Notes under the pieces: model-generated
Database searches by the model: none
Seen by the model: only the letters and a program-made list of their open reading frames with translations
Told to the model about the DNA's origin: nothing
Part shown: in pieces, positions 37,339 to 45,738 of the stretch
How positions within the stretch are numbered: the first letter of the stretch is position 1
How the letters are laid out: every line of letters begins with the position of its first letter
Source of the DNA: Nitrospinota bacterium
GTDB lineage: Bacteria > JADFOP01
Direction: 5' to 3'
Length of the DNA stretch: 64,000 nucleotides
NCBI GenBank assembly: GCA_022562795.1
Contig: JADFOP010000006.1
Coordinates: 1-64,000, forward strand
Made by a program: the position numbers and the translations under genes

Positions 37339-38541
37339 CTAGAGGTTCTCGATGAGGTGGCCTAGCTTGGAACGCTTGGCGGCCAAGTAACGGACGTTCG
37401 TATCGCGCGGCGCCATGACGAGCGGCTCGCGCTCGACCACCTCCAGGCCGTAGCCGGCCAGCCCGACGATTTTGCGCGGGTTGTTCGTCAAGAGCCGGAT
37501 CTTCTTGAGCCCCAAATCCACTAAAATTTGGGCCCCGATCCCATAATCCCTGAGATCGTCCTTGAAGCCCAGGGTCTCGTTGGCCTCTACCGTATCGAGG
37601 CCCTCGTCCTGGAGCTCGTAGGCCTTTAGTTTATTGAGGAGACCGATCCCTCGGCCTTCTTGCTGGAGGTATAAGAGGACCCCGCTCCCTGCCTCGGAAA
37701 TCATCCTTAAGGCCGCCTGGAGCTGCTCGCCGCAGTCGCAGCGATGGGAGCCAAAGACATCTCCCGTGAGGCACTGGGAGTGTAGCCGCACCAGCACCGG
37801 GCGCTCGATGTCAATCTCTCCTCGTATGAGAGCCAGGTGCGTCTGGTCGTGAATCGTATTCTTGTAGGCCACCGCATTGAAGTCCCCTAAATCCGTGGGG
37901 ATGGTGGTCCGGGCGGCGACCGAAACGAATGACTCGGTGCGCATCCGGTAGGCGATAAGGTCCTTGACGGAGCACATTTTGAGGTCGTGCTCCTCGGCGA
38001 AGCGCTCCAGCTCGGGAACGCGGGCCATGGTCCCGTCTTCGTTTAGAATTTCACAGATAACCCCTGCCGGAAAGAGGCCCGCCAGGCGAGCCAGATCAAC
38101 GGCCCCTTCGGTGTGGCCGGATCTAACGAGGACCCCTCCATTTCTGGCCCTGAGGGGGAAGACGTGGCCCGGCCTGGTGAGGTCCTGGGGGCTCGCGCCC
38201 AAATCAATGGCCGTGAGGATTGTCCGGTACCGGTCGTAGGCGGAAATACCTGTAGTGACTCCTTCGCGCGCGCTGATCGATACGGTGAAAGCCGTGTGGA
38301 AGTGAGCGCTGTTATCATCGACCATCTGAGGCAGCTTGAGCTCCTCGACCCGCCCGGGAGTTAGGGCAAGGCATATGAGGCCGCCACCGTTTTTAATCGC
38401 GAAATTTATGGCATCCGGGGTGACCTTCTCGGCAGCGATCACCAGGTCACCCTCATTTTCCCGGTCTTCGTCGTCAACGAGAATAATAATCTTGCCCAAG
38501 CGGATATCCTCGAGGATTTCCTCGATGGGACGAAATGACAT
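37339..38541 (-). CDS. ribBA: Bifunctional 3,4-dihydroxy-2-butanone-4-phosphate synthase / GTP cyclohydrolase II
   Basis: 400 residues. The RibB half (1-200) has DDEDRENEGDLV and the RibA half has the zinc site SQCLTGDVFGSHRCDCGEQL and the active-site LYLQQEGRGIGLLNKLKAY. It makes both precursors of the pathway, from ribulose 5-phosphate and GTP. The ATG at 38541 is chosen because GGGAGGTG sits about 7 bases upstream; a GTG at 38550 falls inside that site. Likely controlled with the operon by the FMN riboswitch. Confidence 0.95.
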   Translation of the reverse strand: MSFRPIEEILEDIRLGKIIILVDDEDRENEGDLVIAAEKVTPDAINFAIKNGGGLICLALTPGRVEELKLPQMVDDNSAHFHTAFTVSISAREGVTTGISAYDRYRTILTAIDLGASPQDLTRPGHVFPLRARNGGVLVRSGHTEGAVDLARLAGLFPAGVICEILNEDGTMARVPELERFAEEHDLKMCSVKDLIAYRMRTESFVSVAARTTIPTDLGDFNAVAYKNTIHDQTHLALIRGEIDIERPVLVRLHSQCLTGDVFGSHRCDCGEQLQAALRMISEAGSGVLLYLQQEGRGIGLLNKLKAYELQDEGLDTVEANETLGFKDDLRDYGIGAQILVDLGLKKIRLLTNNPRKIVGLAGYGLEVVEREPLVMAPRDTNVRYLAAKRSKLGHLIENL

Positions 38542-38555
38542 GAAGCACACCTCCC

Positions 38556-39215
38556 TTATTCAGCGAAACCGTGCTGGACTAGAAAATCCTTCGTGATGCC
38601 AGTAGAGCCCGAGACCTCATCACTGAAACGCTCGGCGACGAAGCGCTCGACGTACTTACCAATGATGTCTGCTTCTATGTTGACGGCCTTCCCCACCTTG
38701 GCCGCTCCGAGAGTTGTGACCTCCTCAGTATGGGGGATGAGGGCCACGCTGAAACTGCTCTCTGTATGGGCCGCTACCGTGAGGCTAACGCCGTCCACAG
38801 CCACCGAGCCCTTAGGCACGATGTAGCGCATCACCTCTTGCGGGGCCTCAATGGTCACCCAGAGGGAGTTGGCCTCGGGCCGGATATCAGAGATCACCCC
38901 TACGCCGTCGATGTGGGCGGTCACGAGGTGGCCCCCAAGGCGGGCCCCAAGGCGCATGGGCAGCTCCAGATTGCACCTGCCGCCGACCTTCTTGTAGCCC
39001 AAGGTGGTGCGGCGAAGCGTCTCGGCGGAGAGGTCGAGCGCGACGTTGGTCTCGCTAACCTCCACCGCCGTCAGGCAGACTCCATCGACGGCCAGGCTTT
39101 GGCCGACTTCCAGCTCCTTCGCCAAAACCCCAGTGCTTACGACAAACCGCACGCCGTCATCGCGGCGAGTAATCGCCTCGATGGCGCCCTGCTCTTCAAT
39201 CAGCCCGGTGAACAT
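38556..39215 (-). CDS. ribE: Riboflavin synthase alpha chain
   Basis: 219 residues in two similar lumazine-binding barrels. It begins MFTGLIEEQGAI and has GQSLAVDGVCLTAV in the first barrel and KGSVAVDGVSLTVA in the second. It dismutates two lumazines to riboflavin. GAGGAGG lies before the ATG. It follows ribD by 12 bases and precedes ribBA by 14. Confidence 0.96.
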   Translation of the reverse strand: MFTGLIEEQGAIEAITRRDDGVRFVVSTGVLAKELEVGQSLAVDGVCLTAVEVSETNVALDLSAETLRRTTLGYKKVGGRCNLELPMRLGARLGGHLVTAHIDGVGVISDIRPEANSLWVTIEAPQEVMRYIVPKGSVAVDGVSLTVAAHTESSFSVALIPHTEEVTTLGAAKVGKAVNIEADIIGKYVERFVAERFSDEVSGSTGITKDFLVQHGFAE

Positions 39216-39227
39216 CGTCCTCCTCGC

Positions 39228-40340
39228 TCAGCGCCGCTTCACCACCGATGCCTCGACGTGGAGGTCGCCCTCCACCTCCTCAATGCGCAGGTCCTTTAGG
39301 CGCCAGGCCTCTTTTATGGATCCCGCCCCGAGGCCGTCCAGGAGTGTCGGGGCTTCCCGCCCTCCAATTAGCATCGGTGCGATAACGACGTGCAATCGGT
39401 CTACTAGGCCCGCCTCTAACATCGAGGCGTTTAGCTGGCCCCCGCCCTCGAGCAGGAGGTTTAAGACCTCTCTTTCGGCGAGCTTCTCCATGAGGGCAGG
39501 CATGTCGACGCGCCCATCCCGCTCGGGCAGGACGAGGACTTCGCGGCCCAAGGCCTCGACGGCTTCCCTGCGCTCCATGGGCGCCTTGGCTGTGGTTGCC
39601 ACAAGGGTCTTCACCTCCGGCCGCTCGGTCAATAGGCGGCTGGTCGGAGGGATTCGCAAAGCGCTGTCCACCACAACTCTGAGTGGATTGCGCACATCGC
39701 CCTCGAGAAGCCGGACGGTCAGCTCGGGGTCGTCCCGGACCACAGTTTCCGCTCCCACCATGACGGCGTCGACTTCGTTTCGTAGCGCGTGGGTCCGCCG
39801 ACGGGAAGCCTCGGTGGAAATCCAACGGCTATCTCCCCGGTAGGTCGCAATCTTGCCGTCGAGGCTCACGGCCGCCTTCAGAATAACGAAGGGCCGCCGC
39901 TCCGTCATCCAAGTGACGTACGCCTCGTTGAGGCGACGACACTCCTCCTCAAGGATGCCCGCCTCCACGGGAACCCCTGCGTCCACCAAGCTTCTTACGC
40001 CCCGGCCCGCAACCTGGGGGTTGACATCGCGCGTTCCGATAATCACCCGAGCGACCCCCGCCTCCAAGATGGCGTCTACACACGGAGGGGTACGGCCGTA
40101 CTGGACGCAGGGCTCCAGCGTCACGTAAAGGGTCGCCCCGGCCGCATCCGACCCCGCGGCACTGAGCGCATTCGCCTCGGCATGGGGCTCGCCGGCCCGC
40201 GCGTGAAAGCCCTCGCCCACGATCCGGCCTTCCTTGAGGAGAAGGGCCCCCACCATGGGGTTGGGGCTCGTTCGCCCCCGCCCTCTCTGGGCCAGCTCAA
40301 GGGCCCGGCGCATCCACTTTTCGTGTTCCTCGCGCATCAT
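39228..40340 (-). CDS. ribD: Bifunctional diaminohydroxyphosphoribosylaminopyrimidine deaminase / reductase
   Basis: 370 residues from the ATG at 40340 (or the next codon). The deaminase half has the zinc site His53-Ala-Glu55 with Cys78 and Cys87 in EPCVQYGRTPPC; the common EPCxHxGRTPPC carries His where this has Gln80. The reductase half follows from about 145 (PFVILKAAVSLDGKIATYRGDS, later NLLLEGGGQLNASML). It does steps two and three of riboflavin synthesis. The upstream frame (to 40394) is open but runs through the terminator hairpin and is not coding. Its start codon sits directly after the riboswitch expression platform. Confidence 0.95.
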   Translation of the reverse strand: MMREEHEKWMRRALELAQRGRGRTSPNPMVGALLLKEGRIVGEGFHARAGEPHAEANALSAAGSDAAGATLYVTLEPCVQYGRTPPCVDAILEAGVARVIIGTRDVNPQVAGRGVRSLVDAGVPVEAGILEEECRRLNEAYVTWMTERRPFVILKAAVSLDGKIATYRGDSRWISTEASRRRTHALRNEVDAVMVGAETVVRDDPELTVRLLEGDVRNPLRVVVDSALRIPPTSRLLTERPEVKTLVATTAKAPMERREAVEALGREVLVLPERDGRVDMPALMEKLAEREVLNLLLEGGGQLNASMLEAGLVDRLHVVIAPMLIGGREAPTLLDGLGAGSIKEAWRLKDLRIEEVEGDLHVEASVVKRR

Positions 40341-40372
40341 AAAAAATCCCCGACGCCGCTGGGGCGTTGGGG
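40341..40372 (-). terminator. Intrinsic terminator of the FMN riboswitch
   Basis: In the transcript, CCCC (40372-40369) pairs with GGGG (40351-40348) and ACGCC (40367-40363) with GGCGU (40357-40353), around an A-C mismatch and the loop CCAGC, followed by A and six U (40347-40341). The ribD ATG comes straight after the U-run, and the GGGGA of the stem is the only Shine-Dalgarno-like sequence, so the same hairpin could also hide the ribosome site. Confidence 0.85.
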
Positions 40373-40435
40373 TGGCAGACAACACAACGCACACCGGTCA
40401 GCAGCGTCTCCCTCTGGACCGGCTCCGGTCACCTG

Positions 40436-40560
40436 CCACCTTCTCCCATCCCGACTCTCACGGTCGGCTCCGGAATTCCACCGGATCAACCCCGCTGGGA
40501 GTTAGCGGGGGTCGCGGGCTCTTGCCGCCGGTAGGGAATTTCGCCCTGCCCCGAAGGTGG
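40436..40560 (-). promoter_or_regulatory. FMN riboswitch (RFN element)
   Basis: The minus strand carries the conserved RFN blocks in order: CGGGGCAGGG, GAAATTCCCTACCGGCGG, AGCCCGCGA, then CCGGTGGAATTCCGGAGCCG and GATGGGAGAAGG. Stem P1 is CCACCTTC (40560-40553) with GAAGGTGG (40443-40436). FMN binding should favour the terminator hairpin ahead of ribD and shut down the operon. Confidence 0.95.
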
Positions 40561-40595
40561 TGTCTTATCCCTATGTTTACTACTTCTCTAGAATC

Positions 40596-40625
40596 AATAT
40601 ATCCTGATATCTATTGTTTTGTCAA
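40596..40625 (-). promoter_or_regulatory. Sigma70-type promoter of the riboflavin operon
   Basis: Minus strand: consensus TTGACA (40625-40620), 18-base spacer, TATATT (40601-40596). It lies in the gap after the Nudix gene and just upstream of the FMN riboswitch, so the transcript starts with a short leader and then the aptamer. Confidence 0.8.
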
Positions 40626-40663
40626 GGGAGTTGCTTTGGCTAAGGACCTGAAAACAGTGGAAC

Positions 40664-41116
40664 TTATCTGCCTTCGGCCTCACGACGGTCAATCTCAAGC
40701 GCCTTGGCGATCACCTCGACGGCGCCCTCTGTCATCTCAAGCCCCTCGAGCTGCTCGATCTCGAACCAGCGGGCCTCATCCACATCCGAGGCCCCAAGCG
40801 GCTCGTCCGGAAGCGCCGTGCAGAGGTAATCGACCAGAATGTAGTGGTAGCGAACCCGCTCGGCGTCGTCGTAGATGACGCGGTCCACCACCTCGACAAG
40901 AGGACCCACCTCCACAGTAAGGCCCGTCTCCTCGCGGATCTCCCTTTGGAGAGCTTCGCCAAGGGACTCGCCCACCTCCACAAGGCCCCCCGGGAAGCTC
41001 CAGCGCCCTTGAGCGGGCTCGCGGCCACGCTTCACCAGGAGAACCCGGCGTCGGCCCTGGTCGAAAATAATGGCCCCGACGCCAACCATGGGGTGTGCGG
41101 GATATTCGCGGCTCAA
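40664..41116 (-). CDS. Nudix hydrolase (probably ADP-ribose pyrophosphatase type)
   Basis: 150 residues. The Nudix box GGLVEVGESLGEALQREIREETGL is complete. The opening SREYPAHPMVGVGAIIFD is typical of a common bacterial group whose members often hydrolyse ADP-ribose or related sugar nucleotides; the substrate is not proven by sequence. A TTG at 41116 is my start choice (GGGA 8 bases upstream, giving SREYP at the N-terminus); another TTG at 41128 and an ATG at 41089 are possible. It is 91 bases after ppdK. Confidence 0.88.
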   Translation of the reverse strand: MSREYPAHPMVGVGAIIFDQGRRRVLLVKRGREPAQGRWSFPGGLVEVGESLGEALQREIREETGLTVEVGPLVEVVDRVIYDDAERVRYHYILVDYLCTALPDEPLGASDVDEARWFEIEQLEGLEMTEGAVEVIAKALEIDRREAEGR

Positions 41117-41207
41117 TATATTTCCCAAGAAACGCCGAAAGCCGCCCCGTTAGAGGGCGGTGGCACGGCTCATGGATGAATGGCGTGCTTCTTCTCGTCC
41201 GAGGCGC

Positions 41208-43865
41208 TCAGCGGGAAGCCTTGATGGCCGCCTGGGCGGCCGCCAGGCGGGCGACGGGAATACGGTATGGGGAGCAAGAGACATAATTTAGCCCCACCTT
41301 ATGGCAAAACTCAATGCTGGCAGGCTCGCCACCATGCTCTCCGCAGATGCCTATCTTGAGGTCCGGCCGGGCCGAGCGACCCCGCCTGACCCCAATCTCT
41401 ATCATCTCTCCGACCCCTTCGACATCAATGGTCGAAAACGGGTCGGCCTCGAGGATGCCCTGCTCCACGTAGAAGGGGAGGAACTTCCCGATGTCGTCCC
41501 GGCTGTAGCCGAACATCATCTGGGTCATGTCATTGGTGCCGAAAGAGAAAAAATCGGCGTACTCGGCGATTTTGTCGGCGATCAACGAGGCCCGTGGAAT
41601 CTCAATCATAGTACCTACCGTGTAACGGATGCGCGTCTTGGCCTTCTTGAGCACCTCCTCGGCAACGCGCACGGTGTTTTCCCTCATGATGGCCATCTCG
41701 CCCAAAGTCCCGGTGAGAGGTATCATAATTTCCGGCCGGACCCGGCGCCCCTTTTTCTTGAGCTTCAGAGCCGCCTCCATGATTGCCCGGACCTGCATGT
41801 CATAGATGGCGGGGAATGTGATACCGAGGCGACAGCCCCGATGGCCCAGCATGGGGTTGAACTCGTGATGAGACTCCACCGCGTGAAGGTAATTTTCCAG
41901 CTGCTCTATTCGCTTTTTACGAATAGCTTTACGTGACTTTTCTTTATAAAGCTCTTCAAGTAAATCCTCCCGGCGGGGCAAAAACTCGTGGAGGGGAGGG
42001 TCGAGGAGGCGTATGACCACAGGGCGGCCTTTCATTACGGTGAAAATGCCCTCGAAGTCCTTGCGCTGCATGGGCAAAAGCTTTTTCAGAATAGCGGCCC
42101 GCTCTTGGCCATTCTCCGCCAAAATCATCTGGCGCACCAGGGGCAAACGCTCGTCAGTGAAGAACATGTGCTCGGTGCGGGCGAGGCCGATGCCTTGGGC
42201 GCCGAAACGCAGGGCCGTCCCGGCATCCTTCGGGGTGTCGGCGTTGGCCCACACCTCCAGATGGCGGACCTTGTCGGCCCACTTCATGAACGTCTCAAAA
42301 TCTCTGCTCAAGGTGGGCTCAATGAGAGGAACCTTGCCGAGGATAATGTCCCCGGTGGCGCCGTTAATGGAGATCCAATCGCCCTCCTTTACCTCATAGC
42401 CGTTGACCCGCATCCGGCCCTTTTTCTCGTCCACTTTGAGAGCGCTGCAGCCCACGACGACGCACTTGCCCATGCTCCGGCCGACCACGGCCGCGTGGCT
42501 TGTCAGTCCGCCGGTTGCCGTCAGAATGCCCTGGGAGGCGGCCATGCCCCCCACATCCTCGGGCGAGGTCTCGTTCCGGACCAGAATGACTTTTTTCCCA
42601 TGGGCCCCCCACGCTCCGGCCTTACGGGAGCTAAAGGCGACCTGCCCGACGGCCGCCCCTGAGGAGCCGGGCAGACCACGGGCAACCGGTGTATAGGTGG
42701 CCTCTGGGTCGAACATAGGATGCAGCAGCTGGTCGAGCTGCTGAGGGTCGATGCGCATCAAGGCCTCTCGCTCGTCGATTAAGCCTTCTTTGACCATGTC
42801 CACGGCAATCTTGATGGCGGCTTGGGCCGTGCGCTTTCCCGTCCGGGTCTGGAGCAGATGGAGCTCGCCCTCCTGGATGGTGAACTCGATATCCTGCATA
42901 TCTTTATAGTGGCGCTCCAGGCGGCCGTGAATATCCTCCAGTTGGTTGTACACTTTGGGCATCTGGCGTTTCAATTTGCTAATAGGCAGGGGGGTTCGAA
43001 TCCCGGCGACGACATCCTCGCCCTGGGAGTTGATAAGATACTCCCCGTAGAAGCGATTTGCCCCCGTGGCCGGGTCTCTCGTGAACGCCACACCGGAGCC
43101 GGAGGTCTTTCCCAGGTTTCCAAAGACCATGGCTTGAACGTTGACGCCGGTCCCCCATTCTTCAGGAATATTGTTAAGGCGCCGATATGTGACGGCTCGG
43201 GGATTATCCCAAGACTCGAAGACGGCATTGATGGCCATCTTTAACTGCTCTAAGGGATTTTTGGGGAAAGTCTTGTTATTAAAGCTTTTGACCAAGGCCT
43301 CATAGCTGAAGGAAACCTCCTTGAGGTCCTCGGCCGTAAGCTCCGTATCAAGGGTGACGCCCCTCTCCTGCTTCTTGGCAGAGATTATGTCCTCGAAATG
43401 GTGGTGGGCGATATCCATCACCACCACGGCGAACATATTAATGAGGCGGCGGAAGCTATCGTAGGCGAAGCGGGGATTGGCGCTCCGTCGGGCTAAGCCG
43501 TCCACCGTGGCGTTATTGAGCCCGATGTTGAGCACCGTATCCATCATTCCGGGCATCGAGACCCGGGCGCCAGAGCGCACAGACAGCAGCAAGGGGTTAT
43601 CGGGATCGCCGAATCGTTGCTTCGTGACGCGCTCCAGCCGGGCTAAGGCCTTTTCAACCTGATCCCACATCCCGCCAGGGGCCTTCTTATGGCGATGGTA
43701 GTGGACACACGCCTCGGTGGTTATGGTATACCCAGGGGGGACGGGAATGCCCAGATTGGCCATCTCGGCCAAATTGGCCCCCTTCCCCCCCAGGAGATTT
43801 TTCATCCCTGCATTTCCTTCGGTTTTGCCCGCCCCGAAGAAATAGATATACTTTGCTTGGCCCAT
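41208..43865 (-). CDS. ppdK: Pyruvate, phosphate dikinase
   Basis: 885 residues, the bacterial PPDK length. N-terminal ATP-grasp part opens with GGKGANLAEMANLGIPVPPGY, the swivelling phosphohistidine domain has GGLTSHAAVVGRSMGK, and the C-terminal TIM barrel ends in GICGEHGGEPASIEFCHKVG with the catalytic Cys. It interconverts pyruvate + ATP + Pi and PEP + AMP + PPi. The ATG at 43865 has GGGAG 8 bases upstream; one at 43871 is too close. A PPDK regulatory kinase/phosphatase gene is not adjacent. Confidence 0.96.
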   Translation of the reverse strand: MGQAKYIYFFGAGKTEGNAGMKNLLGGKGANLAEMANLGIPVPPGYTITTEACVHYHRHKKAPGGMWDQVEKALARLERVTKQRFGDPDNPLLLSVRSGARVSMPGMMDTVLNIGLNNATVDGLARRSANPRFAYDSFRRLINMFAVVVMDIAHHHFEDIISAKKQERGVTLDTELTAEDLKEVSFSYEALVKSFNNKTFPKNPLEQLKMAINAVFESWDNPRAVTYRRLNNIPEEWGTGVNVQAMVFGNLGKTSGSGVAFTRDPATGANRFYGEYLINSQGEDVVAGIRTPLPISKLKRQMPKVYNQLEDIHGRLERHYKDMQDIEFTIQEGELHLLQTRTGKRTAQAAIKIAVDMVKEGLIDEREALMRIDPQQLDQLLHPMFDPEATYTPVARGLPGSSGAAVGQVAFSSRKAGAWGAHGKKVILVRNETSPEDVGGMAASQGILTATGGLTSHAAVVGRSMGKCVVVGCSALKVDEKKGRMRVNGYEVKEGDWISINGATGDIILGKVPLIEPTLSRDFETFMKWADKVRHLEVWANADTPKDAGTALRFGAQGIGLARTEHMFFTDERLPLVRQMILAENGQERAAILKKLLPMQRKDFEGIFTVMKGRPVVIRLLDPPLHEFLPRREDLLEELYKEKSRKAIRKKRIEQLENYLHAVESHHEFNPMLGHRGCRLGITFPAIYDMQVRAIMEAALKLKKKGRRVRPEIMIPLTGTLGEMAIMRENTVRVAEEVLKKAKTRIRYTVGTMIEIPRASLIADKIAEYADFFSFGTNDMTQMMFGYSRDDIGKFLPFYVEQGILEADPFSTIDVEGVGEMIEIGVRRGRSARPDLKIGICGEHGGEPASIEFCHKVGLNYVSCSPYRIPVARLAAAQAAIKASR

Positions 43866-44073
43866 CAACATGCTCCCAACGAGCCCTCGAGCAGCTCCTG
43901 ATATCTCCTATCGGTTGTTGAGTAAAGAAGGTTTCGCGCTGTTGAATGCAGTGACCGCTCCCCCGACCGATTCTAATGAGCTAGTGAACCGGGCAATTTT
44001 GATGAACAGCGCAACCGATTGAAATTGCTAGCTCTCACAGCATCCCGCGCTGGGGAAGGGAGGGTCACCACCC

Positions 44074-44565
44074 TCAGCCTTTGGTCACCATTTCTTCTGC
44101 TTCGATCGATAAGTTCCGATAGGAGGTCGAATCGGGGTATACGATCTCGCCACTCCGGAGCTCGGCCCACCTCTGGCCATCTCCGTCAATCCCCGATTTT
44201 CCCACAATCGCGACTTTGCGTTGCCCGCTAACAATCCGGCGAGCGAGTATCACGGACTCGAGCGCCTCGACCTCGCTCATCACCTGGTCCAGTTGTTTAA
44301 GCTCTGTGACCTCAATGGCGAAGTTCATGTGCGCCCGCTCGTCGCCGGTCGTTTTGATAACGCACTCGGAGATGTTGACCTGGCAAGCGGCGATAGCGTC
44401 GGCGACTTCGGCCAAGACCCCCGGTTTGTCCCCCGTCTCGACCAGAATACTCACCGTACGGGGCTCCTTCTTCTCAACACCCTCCCCGGCGTCAAGACTC
44501 CTCTCGGCGTTCCCCTCCATTTCGCCAATTTCAATGACGTCTCCCGCCCGCCAATTTCGACTCAT
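44074..44565 (-). CDS. Stand-alone ACT-domain protein
   Basis: 163 residues. A low-complexity acidic N-terminus (1-35) precedes one ACT domain at about 37-110: VSILVETGDKPGVLAEVADA, NISECVIKTT, FAIEVTELKQLDQVMSEVEAL, the same plan as the C-terminal ACT domain of RelA/SpoT. About 50 uncharacterised residues follow. No enzyme domain is attached. It should sense a small molecule, often an amino acid, but the ligand and target are unknown. GGAGG stands just before the ATG. It lies between the FAH-family gene and ppdK, with 208 bases to ppdK. Confidence 0.75.
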   Translation of the reverse strand: MSRNWRAGDVIEIGEMEGNAERSLDAGEGVEKKEPRTVSILVETGDKPGVLAEVADAIAACQVNISECVIKTTGDERAHMNFAIEVTELKQLDQVMSEVEALESVILARRIVSGQRKVAIVGKSGIDGDGQRWAELRSGEIVYPDSTSYRNLSIEAEEMVTKG

Positions 44566-44584
44566 GGTAATTCCTCCAAAACCC

Positions 44585-44611
44585 TTCCCGCTACCAGTGC
44601 GAACGCGGGAA
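44585..44611. other. Hairpin in the leader of the ACT gene
   Basis: TTCCCGC (44585-44591) and GCGGGAA (44605-44611) form a 7-bp stem with a 13-base loop, about 20-45 bases upstream of the ACT gene start. There is no adjacent T-run. A second small hairpin CTGGCG-TTCC-CGCCAG is at 44714-44729. Nothing else is recognised in the 232-base gap. Confidence 0.35.
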
Positions 44612-44797
44612 TCTCAGCACACTTTTTTCTATCTATTCCTACTGCAAATATGGAGCCATTGAAAGCGAAACGCAAAGAAATTTCCCACTCCACTTGGAAG
44701 GCTGAGAACCTCCCTGGCGTTCCCGCCAGCGCAGCCGTCTGAAAAATCCTCTTCTTTTATTCGAATTGTCGCCATGGGGAAGGGACGAGCCAGCGGC

Positions 44798-45556
44798 TCA
44801 GGCCGCCACTACGGGGTTTCTGAGCGTACCGACTCCCTCGACAGTCACGGCCACCTCGTCCCCCGCTTGAAGGGGGCCTATCCCGCTTGGGGTGCCCGTG
44901 GCGATGACATCGCCCGGCAGGAGGCTCATGACGTGCGATATGAAGCTCACCAAATCCTCGGCGGCACGGATGAAATCCTTAGTATTCGAGTCTTGACGCA
45001 CCTCCCCGTTGACCTCGGTTCGGATGGCCAGGCTGTTTATGTCAAGACCCGACGCGACGCCCGGCCCAAGAGGGCAGAAAGTATCAAATCCTTTGGCCCT
45101 GGTCCACTGACCGTCTTTGGACTGAAGGTCCCGGGCCGTAACGTCGTTGATGCAGGTCACACCAAGGAGGTAGTCTGCCACCTCCTCTGGCGCCACTGCG
45201 TGCATGGGACGCCCTACGACGATCGCCACCTCCCCTTCGTAGTCCACCCGACCCACCCCTTCTGGGAGATGGATGGCCTCTCCCGGACCTATAACTGTCG
45301 TGGAGGGTTTCAGGCTGATGAGAGGCTCCTCGGGTGTCTCCCATCCGAGCTCCTCTATGTGAGCCCGGTACATCAGGCCCACAACAACAACCTTCGACGG
45401 TTTGGTGGGCGCCAGCAGCGTTACCTCTTCGAGGGGCAATGTCCGGCCGGTCTCAGCATAATGCCCAAGGTAGGAGCCGTAAATCTCGGTAATGACTCCA
45501 TCGCGCAAGATTCCCATCCGCTCGTGAGCGCCGCGGCGATACCGGACGAACAGCAT
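44798..45556 (-). CDS. Fumarylacetoacetate hydrolase family protein
   Basis: 252 residues from the ATG at 45556, which has GGAG 7 bases upstream (a TTG at 45568 is possible). The FAH signature is clear: VDYEGEVAIVVGRPM, GVTCINDVTARDLQ, RAKGFDTFCPLGPGV, and LLPGDVIATGTPSGIGPLQAGD. The metal site is likely the two Glu/Asp of YEGE and the Asp of NDVTARD. Members act on 2-oxo or acylpyruvate substrates in aromatic or sugar-acid breakdown; none of those pathways is visible here, so the substrate is open. Confidence 0.9.
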   Translation of the reverse strand: MLFVRYRRGAHERMGILRDGVITEIYGSYLGHYAETGRTLPLEEVTLLAPTKPSKVVVVGLMYRAHIEELGWETPEEPLISLKPSTTVIGPGEAIHLPEGVGRVDYEGEVAIVVGRPMHAVAPEEVADYLLGVTCINDVTARDLQSKDGQWTRAKGFDTFCPLGPGVASGLDINSLAIRTEVNGEVRQDSNTKDFIRAAEDLVSFISHVMSLLPGDVIATGTPSGIGPLQAGDEVAVTVEGVGTLRNPVVAA

Positions 45557-45738
45557 CAATTTCTCCAATCATACGGCTCTCTCTGCAATGAGAACCACAA
45601 CGAAAGATATCGCAAAGCCAGGACCACCTGCTAAGGGGAGGAGGGATGCGGCGATGGGCGGCGCAATGAAAAGCGGCGGGCCGGGGCCCTATGCCAGGCG
45701 CGGCGCATTTGGGCCCGTGGCTCTTTTAAGGAGACGAC

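Noticed and set aside
40341-40394. Upstream extension of ribD to a GTG at 40394
   Set aside because: The extra codons run through the riboswitch terminator hairpin, and family alignment starts at the ATG at 40340/40337.
42985-43005. GGTTCGAATCCC, like a tRNA T-arm
   Set aside because: It lies in the ppdK coding sequence, and no acceptor, D or anticodon arms can be drawn around it.
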